Positions 20,928-30,624 of a stretch of 64,000 nt of DNA are shown piece after piece. Each line of letters starts with the position of its first letter. The first letter of the stretch is position 1. The DNA lies in assembly GCF_000005505.3 (NCBI RefSeq), contig NC_016132.3, positions 58,418,914-58,482,913 on the forward strand, given 5' to 3'. A model generated the notes under the pieces. That model saw nothing but the letters and a program-made list of their open reading frames with translations. It did no database searches and was not told the origin of the DNA. Made by a program: the position numbers and the translations under genes. Source of the stretch: Brachypodium distachyon (taxonomy: Eukaryota; Streptophyta; Magnoliopsida; Poales; Poaceae).

Positions 20928-22392
20928 TTATTCTAGTGGTTGGTCCTCGCCTACAACAACCAGATCGCGCTGCTCTTCTCATCGGGCAAGGCAAGCTTGA
21001 ACCTGACCTGACATGTTTTTTTACCCAGCTAGTTCATAGGACGAGAGGTGCTAAGCTCTGCACTGCATATTCTTGCTGGTTGCAGGCGTAGTAGCTATTG
21101 GTTCAGGATGGCAAGCACTGATTTATAACCTAAATATTTGAAGGATTAATTTTTGTTTGCTCATATTGACATGGCATCCGAGAAAAAAATCATATAACAA
21201 AGATATCACAGAGTTACCGATACTCCATTTTTTTGTTACTGTTGTTAATCATAGCTGAACCTGAATTTTGATAGACCAATAGTTACTGTTGTCAGTTGAC
21301 TCTTTGAATAAATCCCAACTATGTTTTGAAAATGGAAGTACTTTCTTCTACTGCTATACACCTTTCTCTATGCTCCTATTCTGAACGAGTAGATTTTAAC
21401 AGCTGAAAGAAACATCTTTGCACGGAGCTAAAATGCCTTTTCCAATACATTGTTAATCAACTGAAGAAAGGATTGGGCACTGAGCTTGTTGTACTGGAGG
21501 TTTGTTGGCTACTTCGAAACTACCTTGGTGCCTAGGAATTGCATGAATCTGATGTTTAAAAATGATAAACCATGCAGGAACTGATTCAGCAAATGGCAAA
21601 TGTACAGTATACTGAGAACATCACAGATGAACAGGTCGATGCTATGGCAGGGAGTGAAACACTATGCACCAAGTTTTGTAGCCCCCTAGAGTAGAAAATA
21701 TATCAAGTATACGCCAAAGTATTGATTGTAAAACTTATGTGATTAAAGCAGGAACATGCATCTTTGTCTGTAATGAATGAAGTTATCCATTTTTGGTTTA
21801 ATTATTTGTCGGTTGTAGCAATGTTCTGTTGTACATAATTCTTGCGTTGACAGATTGTCAGTTCTCGAGCAAAAGACATTACTGATAATTGATAGGCGCA
21901 GCTTCTAATGATTTCTTCATTCGTTTGAGAGCAGAGTGAACCAGCAGTTTTTAATTCCCTCTGACTTGGCTGTTTATACAGAGTTTCTCTTTCGGTGCAA
22001 TAACAATTCCAGTAATACATTCATATCCTGCTGCATATAGTTCATATACAGGCACGAAAGCCTTCTTCTCCGGCAGCACGAGCGGCGGCAGCCACCAGAG
22101 ACCCTCCTGCGCCACGAACCATTATCTCTTGATGTGCAGGCGTCTATCTACAAGCTAGCCACAGAAGCATATAGGCGGTAACAGATACAACAAGCCCAGA
22201 GTACGTGACGAGTATAGCCCCCGCGCCCGAAAACATAAGATATTTTTCCAACACCAAAGGGCCAGTATACGTGACATGCTATTTTCCTAAGTTGCACCAT
22301 ATATTAGGCAGTTACGATACATCAAATCTGGTATTCCGGTCTCTCTATATATACAATCTTTAGTTCTGATCCGGGTAGCAAATGAATCTTGA
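20928..22392. other. Element B interior, no gene seen
   Basis: Non-coding interior between the transposase relic and the tandem repeat. I recognise no coding exon or structured feature. Confidence 0.5.
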
Positions 22393-22562
22393 GTTCTGTT
22401 CCCGGCCGCCGCCATCTAGCTAATCTTCGTTCTGTTCCCCGGCCGCCGCTGCCTCGTAGCTAATCTTTCCAAAAGTGGAACAAATCTTTGAAGCGCGTTC
22501 TGTTCCCGGCCACCGCCGCCTCGTAGCTAATCTTTCGTTCTGTTCCCGGCCGCCGCCGCCAA
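22393..22562 (+). repeat. Four-copy GC-rich tandem repeat
   Basis: Imperfect copies of a 40-bp unit built from TAGCTAATCTT(T), CGTTCTGTTCCC and GGCCGCCGCCGCC. It lies directly before an ATG (22562) that could start the ULP1-like gene. Confidence 0.8.
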
Positions 22563-22910
22563 TGGAGACCAACTTTTTCCTTCCGACGAAGAGCAAGAAA
22601 TCTAGCAACAACAAACAAGGTCAGCATGATCCGAATTTTAACTTCAAAACCAGTACATGAACAGTATAAAATATATTTGCCCTGTGTTTTTCTGACCTTT
22701 GTTTTGTCTTCCATCAGGATCCATCTCCCTCCAGTGACCAATCTCCCTCATCTGAGCCCAAAACTCCTGCGTTAAGCAAAACAATATCTAAAGCCAAGAT
22801 TCATATCATACATCACTAGTCATTACAAATCATATATATGTGAAAATCTTATATGCGTAATCCCTTGTTCTGCAGGAAACAGTGGCTTGAACCTGTAAGC
22901 TTATTATTTG

Positions 22911-22951
22911 CCCCCCCCCCCCCCCCCCCCCGACACACACACACACACACA
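22911..22951. repeat. Poly-C plus (AC)n microsatellite
   Basis: A run of about 21 C residues is followed by G and an (AC)n tract. The length is prone to sequencing error. Confidence 0.9.
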
Positions 22952-22993
22952 CTTAACATTGTACATTAACCACTTGAACAAACCAATTATCAG

Positions 22994-23634
22994 CTGGAAG
23001 GGATGGAGATGTATTTAAGGATGGCCAAAGATAGTTCCAAGGAAGTGGACAGATTTAATAGGTGGCCAGACTTAAGTGTTAATACATGGGAGCACGTAAA
23101 TATCAACCATGTGCCAAGGCAGAAAGACGGGTATGTACATTCATCGCCAATGTCTAATCTTCTTTTTATAAACTCAACGAATGAAATCCTAATTAATTAA
23201 TTCAGGACATCATGTGGCCTTTTTGTCATCAAGTACATACAACTATGGTCGGGATCCAAGCTGTCCAAGAGATTTTCACAGGTGAAGATTTCGAATATTA
23301 TTCCTACATGCACTGTAAATTTCATCCTTAATTCAGGACATCATGTGGCCTTTTTGTCATCAAGTACATACAACTATGGTCGGGATCCAAGCTGTCCAAG
23401 AGATTTTCACAGGTGAAGATTTCGAATATTATTCCTACATGCACTGTAAATTTCATCCTTGGATCCATGTTTAACTACTTTACTACACATATGCAGAAAG
23501 ATATAGAAATTTTCAGGAGGCAGCTACCATGTGACATCCTCTACAGTGTGCTGAACAAAATCAAGATCAGGGATATGCAAATGCAAGAAAGTGAAGAAGA
23601 AATTCCAGTCTCCAGTGATAGTTCTGAATCATAG
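22994..23634 (+). pseudogene. ULP1-like (C48) cysteine protease C-terminal exons
   Basis: Exon a (22994-23130) ends WEHVNINHVPRQKDG. Exon b (23206-23281) gives TSCGLFVIKYIQLWSGSKLS. The final exon (23497-23634) gives KDIEIFRRQLPCDILYSVLN and stops at TAG 23632-23634. PRQKDGTSCG carries the oxyanion Gln and catalytic Cys of SUMO/ULP proteases. Phases agree across the exons (a ends phase 2, b ends phase 0). The His and Asp of the active site would be upstream and I did not find them. A possible start, METNFFLPTKSKKSSNNK, is at 22562, but the exons between do not join cleanly. Exon b is duplicated exactly at 23337-23412. ULP-like genes carried by MULEs are known (the KIULP type in Arabidopsis), so this is probably element cargo. 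Confidence 0.72.
23201..23462 (+). repeat. Perfect 131-bp tandem duplication
   Basis: Copies at 23201-23331 and 23332-23462 are identical as far as I can read. Each holds one full exon b of the ULP1-like gene with its acceptor and donor. Confidence 0.93.
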
Positions 23635-24514
23635 ATATGCGTCTGTCATAGCAAGTAGTCCTATATTTCTGTCACGCCATAAATATAGTTCGTCTCCTTC
23701 TTTTATCATATTTTGTCCGGTGCTGTTAGACTCCATAATTATTCTTCAATGTAGACCTAAACATTTCGAATCATTGCCTGCTGGTGTTACAGTATTTTTT
23801 CATACCTTTGTCATTTTCATCTAATCATGTGCATAAAGTTGTGCAATATTTCGGTGCAGTGCTGCACAAGTTCATTCTTTCCACTTGGAGAAGCTAACTT
23901 AATTCATGCCACGTGGTGATAATTTTTCAATCTGGTTTTACACGTGGTGACCGGGATATTGAGCTAACTTAATTCATGCCATCCAAATTTTGCTGACTAA
24001 AATTTAGTCCATGGTATCAAATTATAGAATGGGAGTTCAGTGAGTATGGTCATATTTCACTCTGCAACAAAGTTAGAACTGACAGTGGATGCATTATATT
24101 TCTCAAACTATGGACCAGATTTCGTTTTCCCTCTTCTGACCTTGCTTAATCAGGACATTAATTATGCATACACCAAAATTCTAGGAAATTTGACATACTC
24201 TGCACCTCATAGAATCTCAGTTTCAACTACCAAGGGCATAAGAAATTACTTCCATGCCAACAAATGTCATGCGGCAACACACACGCTACTTCAAAATTAA
24301 CCAATTGCAGATAATGACCATGATCACATAAGGAATGCCATATTTGTGCAGAAGTGACATGATCCAATATTAGCTAACCTGTTTCAAGAAGCCAGTGCAA
24401 AAAGACTTGTCACCTTCACGGTCCTTACAGGTCGCAGCCGATCACTCATTTCGTATGCTGCGAACTTCCTGCATTTGACGTAACCATCAGACTAAGAACA
24501 TACACTCTCACCTC

Positions 24515-25279
24515 ATGCACCAAAGTGGCGAGCGAGCAATCCCAGACAGCTCACCTTCTTCCTCGTCGCACGACGACGGCAGGCAAGAAGGCTTAGCGGT
24601 GTGGTCGAAGCGCCCGGCGGGGCGCACCAAGTTCAAGGAGACGCGCCACCCAGTGTACCGCGGCGTGCGCCACCACGGCGCCGCGGGCCGTTGGGTGTGC
24701 GAGGTGCGCGTCCTGGGCGCGCACGGCAAGCGGCTCTGGCTCGGCACGCACCTCACCACCGAGTCCACGGGCCGTGCCCACGACGGCGCCATGCTCGCGC
24801 TCCTGCACATCCCGATCCACATCCAAGAAGACCATGGGCGGGCGTGGGGCAACGCTGGGCGGCGGAAGGCACGGGCAGCAGATCAGCGGGCGGCGCGTGC
24901 AAGGGCGGGGCAGAGGAAGCGGCGGCGCCGGACGGCGTGGAGGGCGAGGTCAGCTGCTGGGGTCTGGGCGGCGTCGGGTGCGGCGCGGGGAGGGCATGGC
25001 AGGCTCGATGCAGACCACGGCCATGGAGACGACAGCCCTGAGACGAAGGCCATGGCGGGAGGCTTCGTCAGGGCGGAGCATGGGGCAGCCAACGGCACTC
25101 GGCAGAGCCGGCCATCTTCTTCGAGCACGGCGGCGGGCAGGTCGGGCACGGCTGCAGGCGGAGCTCTGGGAGCACTCGCTGCGGCTCGTCGGGGGCGGGG
25201 AAAGGCGCGGCATGGAGGAGCGGGGCGACATCGAGCTCTGGCGGCCGCCCCTCGTCCCCTCCGCCAGCGCCTCGATTAG
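24515..25279 (+). pseudogene. AP2/CBF (DREB1)-type fragment in element B
   Basis: Residues 32-46 read [15 protein letters not shown], the signature that precedes the AP2 domain in CBF/DREB1 cold-response factors. Residues 45-97 are an AP2 domain: [20 protein letters not shown] and [20 protein letters not shown]. The usual RGRSACLNFADS continuation and the DSAWR motif after AP2 are missing. From about residue 100 the sequence is Arg/Gly/Ala-rich with no CBF character. It lies 230-990 bases from the element's right end, consistent with a captured and frame-eroded CBF gene. The AP2 fold itself is open, so a small DNA-binding product is conceivable but unsupported. Confidence 0.8.
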
Positions 25280-25706
25280 ATCGGGAAGGAAGACCGAATA
25301 ACCATTTTTCTTTTCTTTTTCTTAATTGCAAATCAAAATCCCAAGAACCTCAGGTCAAACGTAATTACAAGTTTGCCATCCAATTCGGGGTACTTCCTGA
25401 TTTTTCCACCCATGGGATTGAGATGGAGTATGAAGTAATGATAGTCATTAGATCTGGACAAATAAACGGCTCATATTAAATCCGGGGTACCGTAAAAGAG
25501 CTCCTCCACTAAGTATTATGCTATATATATGTGCAACTGTGCTGACATCTTATTGTTGCACTAGCTGCTCCATCGAGCGTATCCTTAGTTAGTCATGTAC
25601 TAGCTACTCCATGTGAACTCAAGAGTGATACATATGGAATGCACCATGCATCAGGTTTCGCCTAATATTCAACTACAGCACAGTCCCACGGCAACGATAG
25701 AATATC

Positions 25707-25806
25707 CTGCTCCTTCCGACCCATATTATTTGTCTCAAATTTGTCAAATATGAATGCATCTATGTTCAAAAATTAAACGTCTAGATACGTGTAATATTTC
25801 GACAAG
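25707..25806. mobile_element. Stowaway-type MITE fragment
   Basis: A GCTCCTTCCGACCC left end and the ATGAATGCATCTATGTTC ... GTCTAGATACGTGTAATATT core relate it to the elements at 2195 and 8655. The right end is lost. Confidence 0.55.
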
Positions 25807-26113
25807 TTTAGGCTCTCAGAATTGGCGCAATGGCTCATGTGTGATCAAACAGCTCTACTCTAGTGTAGCTGCTCTACAAGTACAAACTGAAGCACACACT
25901 CAACAATTGACGCATGGGGATTACCAAATTAATTAATTAGTCTGAACCATCCCGTATCTGGAGTTGATCTACGTTATAAACTGAACCAAGCTCTCACAAT
26001 CGGGGCTTGTGCATTTCCATTGGAAAAAAAAAGAATCTTTAGAAGAATTTTAAGTTTTTAACACGCGCGCCATTTTTAAATCAAAGAAAGGGAGCACTGC
26101 CGTCGATCCAAAA

Positions 26114-26242
26114 TACTTTCTCCGTCGAACAAAAAATGTCTCAACTTTGATTAAATTTGAATGCATCTATACACTAAGTCATGTCTATATGCATCTAAAT
26201 GTTTACAAACTTGAGAAATCTTTTGTTGGACGCAGAGGGTAT
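26114..26242. mobile_element. Stowaway-type MITE
   Basis: TACTTTCTCCGTCGAACAAA on the left and TTGTTGGACGCAGAGGGTA on the right form imperfect inverted ends. It is a relative of 4513-4640. Confidence 0.65.
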
Positions 26243-28450
26243 AAGATGTTGGAGGCCTGAATTTTTACTCAAATTGTGGGGCATTTTTAGAGGTCTTAGG
26301 ATCATCCTTCTTACAGAATTGTAATTAATATACACTATTGGTTGAAGGTCATGCAAATTAATGAACGTTGAGACTACTTCAAAGAGCTTAAACTTCATGG
26401 TTTCATTGGGTTGTGAGGCCATGCAAATAAATGAGCATTGGAGTACTTCAAAGTTATTATTTGTCGTCTACTCCATCTTTTATTTTGTCTGATTTTTACT
26501 AGAGTGCCTTTTATTTTCAATTGGAGATTTATTAGTTAGTAGGACTAAGTATCCATAAAGGATAGAAACGAAGTTAAGGGAACCCCAAATTTGTTGTTTA
26601 CGTATGAAATTAATCAACCGGAGACACCCCAAGCTTAAATGAAAACATTAATTAATTGTTACTAAAGTTTGAACGGGAGAAATAACATTGCAACGTTGTC
26701 TATCAATAGAAAGAAAACCAACATGTTAGTACTGGTGAATATTCAAAAGTACGTATCCCTCTGTTTCATGCATGATACAATTACAAATTAATACATTCTA
26801 GCCTCCTTAAAACTTCCAAATCATAATGCATTTTAGACCAAATCTACGCACTTTGGTTAGTTGGCCTGAGCTCTGGCGTCCGATTTTGGAGGCCTGACTT
26901 TGGGGTAACGACGAAAAGGAGCTACCAGGCCAGGTGAGCTACGCGACACTACTTCAGGCAGCAACCAAACAAGACACTAGCTCTAGCTGTAGTATAGTTT
27001 CCTTTCTTTTCTGGGATTGCAAAGCAGGGCATGCCAGTGATGCCAACAAAATTTTAGCCTTAAAAAGAACGTCTAGAGAAATCATCTATCTAAAAAGAAA
27101 CGGAAAATTAATTAACTAACATACATGGAGAGAAAACTGCTAGCTTCGTCGAAAGCTACTGGCTTCGTGTGGAGCTGTGCTTGACTGCTGACTAGCCAAG
27201 GCACTGCTTCGTGGCTAATAATAGCTGGGTGCAAAAACAAAGTCGAGAGAGTTGGGTACGTACCAAAAGTGATAAACAGGCCCAATTTCTCCGTTGGAGT
27301 ACAATTCTTAAAACAAGTCACCCCCCTTCTCTTTCCACTTGAACTTTCATCCCGGTTTTTTTTTTTCCGACTTGGAAATCGCAACAGTTTATGTGAAGCC
27401 ACCTGATCTAGATAAATATGCTCGATACATTCTAGTGAACTGGAGTACGAAGAGAAGCTAGAACGGTGGAAGCCTGAATCCAGTTTAATTTTGCGTTTGC
27501 TTGGCTGTGTGCATCTTTGTTATGCAGAGGTGCTGTTAGGTGTGTTTTCTTGACGCGACATCTCAGTTCAATAAAGCTCCTATACATTATCGAAAAAAGT
27601 CTTTAAGTTTGTACACAACATACTCCTTAAACAGAATTTTTATAAACTTATCTGGTGAATTTTCTCGTCTCAAGACCTCCTTCCTTGCGCACTTCCGATT
27701 AATTCCGACCGGCTGGTGCATGTCTCGCTTTCTGATTTGCGAGAAATTCTGCCGTGCAAATTTAATTACCGGAAAGAGACGGCCTACCGGGCGGGAAAAG
27801 TAATCAAGAAGATCACTTACGTGCATGGGTTCATATATACATATCGTTCTGACCGGCCCGGCCACACACGTCATTTTTAGTCTATCTGACGGCGACCGAC
27901 GATCTATCTAACGGCGGTTCCTGATTCCTGAGTCCTCTCTGCAATCCCTTTAATTCCCATGTTTAATTAATTACTTCTTGATCTTTGAATCAGTAAAGCA
28001 AGATGTAGATGTCCCCCCCTAGAACTATACCAATATCTCTCTCAAAATCCGATTGTTCATAATTTTAGTCTATGTTTTTAGACTAGTTGATCGATATCGA
28101 TCGATCGGGCTGTTTGTTTTCTATTCTTGCTAGCGAAAAAACAGCTGTGGTTCGAATGAAATCGGCTACTGGCTGGATAACTGAATCGCAAGCAAGTATA
28201 GTCGTGCTTGTTAAGAAGAGAGAAAGAAGATACCACGTCCCAAAAGTTCAACTTCTATTTAAAAAAAACATCCGAAAAATCGATAATTAATTAGGACGAC
28301 AAAATCGTGCTGCACGGCACGACCATCAACTGAAGAACGAAAAGTAGGACCTGCCTCCTGCCTGCAGGCTTGCCAACAACCTCGAGTTTGACCAAAATAT
28401 ACTCCAAACCAAACCTTCCAAATGCGAAAAAGAAAGATTAAGGTAAAATA
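26243..28450. other. Gene-free intergenic DNA
   Basis: About 2.2 kb with no recognised exon, RNA gene or clear transposon end on either strand. Confidence 0.5.
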
Positions 28451-28543
28451 TACTCACTCCGTTCCATATCGAGTGACTTTCTATTACATATATTTAGATG
28501 TTTTGTCGGCATAGATACATCCATATTTTAGGTCGGAGAGAGT
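28451..28543. mobile_element. Stowaway-type MITE
   Basis: TACTCACTCCGTTCCATATC at the left and GGTCGGAGAGAGTA at the right, TA-bounded, 93 bp. Confidence 0.65.
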
Positions 28544-29713
28544 ACGAAAACATGAGGCTGAACTGAAGGCTTGTACAGTATGCCGTTGTCGATCGTCTCC
28601 GTCTTCCATTTTGTTCTTTCCCTCGTACTGCTATCTCTAAAAATTCCTTCCGTTGAATTCTCTGCCTAACCTTGCCTCCGGCCACTCGCCTAATTTGGAA
28701 TTCTTAGATGATTCCTACACCCTCGACACTTCCTCTTGTATTCCTAGCAGTGCGGTGAATTCTCATAGCTCTATTCATTTCATCTTTTTCTAACCATATA
28801 AATAATGAACGTTTTCTGAATTTTTTAAGTATTTAGTTACAGTAGATAATACTCCAACAATAATCGCAAACTGAGCCTTAATTTCTGCTCAAAGACAGTC
28901 GTCAAAACTTGACAAAGGATGCCGTACTATACATGCAAGAAGTTCATCCAAAAAATACATGCAAGAAATAAAAAGAATCAAATGCTGCAAGTTGTCAAAA
29001 AGGAAATAAAAAGTTGGCTCTATCCAACAACCCTGTAATTTACAGCTGCACCCAAAAGTCAAAGATTTTCTTCCCATTTAAGCAGTCCACGGACGGGTCT
29101 ACAGCCATTAATGTCACTGTCCACTCAGTTATACAGTTATACTAGTAGCACAAAATAAAAATATACTAAAAAAATAAGGATAAAAAGGGAAATTAAATGT
29201 CTGTCACTGTCTCTTCTACAGCTACTCTCTTCCCCCTACCTTTCCCCTTCCTCCTCCCCACGCTCTTCTCCTGATCTTCAACCCCACGCCCAAGCTCCAA
29301 CCCAACCCTAGAGCAGCACCCCAGAGCCGCCGCCGCGCCGCAGCTCGTAGCCAGCGCCGACGCCTCGCGCCCGCCTCGTTGCGGCGTTCTCCGCCGTCTC
29401 CGCTCCGTGGACTGCGATTCATAAAGGTACGAGCTTTCCGTCCTCCAGGGATTCCTTAGTCCCGAACCGAAGAATTACGCGTCTTTGTTAGGTTCTCGCC
29501 GGCCGCGCCGTCTAGATCCGCCTCTTGCTACCTCCAGTTCTAGCCGTTCAGCGGGGATTTCTGGTCCACCCTTTGACTAATTCAGCTGTTTCAGCTGCAA
29601 TTGCAGAAGGTTCATTTATAGTATTACATTATATGTTGTCTGCTGATTTCTCCGGAAATATATGCTAACTCTAGGATTAGAAAATTCTGGTGGCGTTCGT
29701 GGGATGAGCGAAG
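28544..29713 (+). promoter_or_regulatory. Promoter and 5' UTR of the MACPF gene
   Basis: A CT-rich leader (29220-29426) ends in AAAG followed by GTACGAG, which looks like a 5' UTR exon and donor. The matching acceptor would lie shortly before the ATG at 29714. Upstream DNA is AT-rich with nothing else recognised. Confidence 0.45.
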
Positions 29714-30572
29714 ATGGCGACGCATAAGGAGATGCTGCAGAGTGCCGCGGAGACCGCCATACGGTCCATCGGTCTCGGCTACGACGTCGTCTCCGATCTA
29801 CGCCTCAAGTTCTGCAAGCAGCGTGGTTCGCCTGACCCGTCGCTCATTGAGCTCGATCATGATGGGGCTCAGGACATCGTGCTGCCAGGTAACCTGACGG
29901 TTGCCGGCGTGCCCAGGTCGATCAAGTGCGACAAAGGGGAGCGGATGCGGTTCCGGTCTGATGTCCTGTCATTTCAGCAGGTGTGTATGTTTGTTTGTAT
30001 GCCCACTTCGATTCGTCTGTCTATTGTGTTCTTGTATGATATCCAGTTGAAAATGATGAAGTATACCATAAGATGCCATGTAAATGTGTGGTTACTGCAA
30101 TATAGTAACAATCGCTGACTCATGGTGAGCTCTCGCTACTTGAACTAGTACGAAATAAAGTTGTAGCATGCCTAGTTCAAACTTCAAAGGGTACACTAAA
30201 GCTCATTCGACTAGTTATTCTTTAGTTCAATAAAAGGTAGTAACAAAACTGTTTATAGGATATTTTTTGGGGGAAATAAGAAAGCATAGTTCAATTTAGC
30301 ATTTTCGAACTACCTGACTGTGGATGACTAGCAATTTGTAGTGCTGGTAACATAGATTATGAGAGTACAAACTATATAAGAACCATACTTTTTGAGGCCT
30401 GCAGAGATTTATACTGCCAGACAAAATTTTACTTCCAGTCTGAGTAATGTGAGGTGCATGTAGATAATGTTACCACATTCATACACAGGCAGTCTATTTC
30501 CAACTCAAAAGGCAGGAGTTCTGTTGCAATGCTGCTCTAGTAGGGCACTATGATCTATTTGCTGCATAAGCA

Positions 30573-30624
<52 letters not shown>

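Larger units (their letters stand above)
18095..25503 (+). mobile_element. Element B: 7.4-kb Mutator-like element with gene fragments
   Basis: The termini are GAGAAAATTTACGATACCCC at 18095 and, as complement of the right end at 25503, GAGCTCTTTTACGGTACCCC; both continue CGG. An identical 8-bp direct repeat CTCCACTA flanks it at 18087-18094 and 25504-25511. Inside, in order, are a hydrophobic gene fragment (about 18225-18423), a FAR1/MULE transposase gene with several breaks, a four-copy tandem repeat, ULP1-like protease exons and an AP2/CBF-type fragment next to the right end. The TIR pattern is that of element A. MULEs usually make 9-bp duplications; both elements here show 8. The transposase is broken, so the copy would need help to move. 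Confidence 0.8.

Noticed and set aside
22393..22562. CRISPR-like array
   Set aside because: Units are contiguous and imperfect with no unique spacers, and the genome is a plant's.
24515..25279. Functional 254-residue CBF/DREB1 factor
   Set aside because: Only the signature and AP2 domain are CBF-like; everything after about residue 100 is GC-driven low-complexity sequence.
30575..30622. Replication origin or regulatory AT island
   Set aside because: A plain (AT)n microsatellite inside an intron with no other signal.
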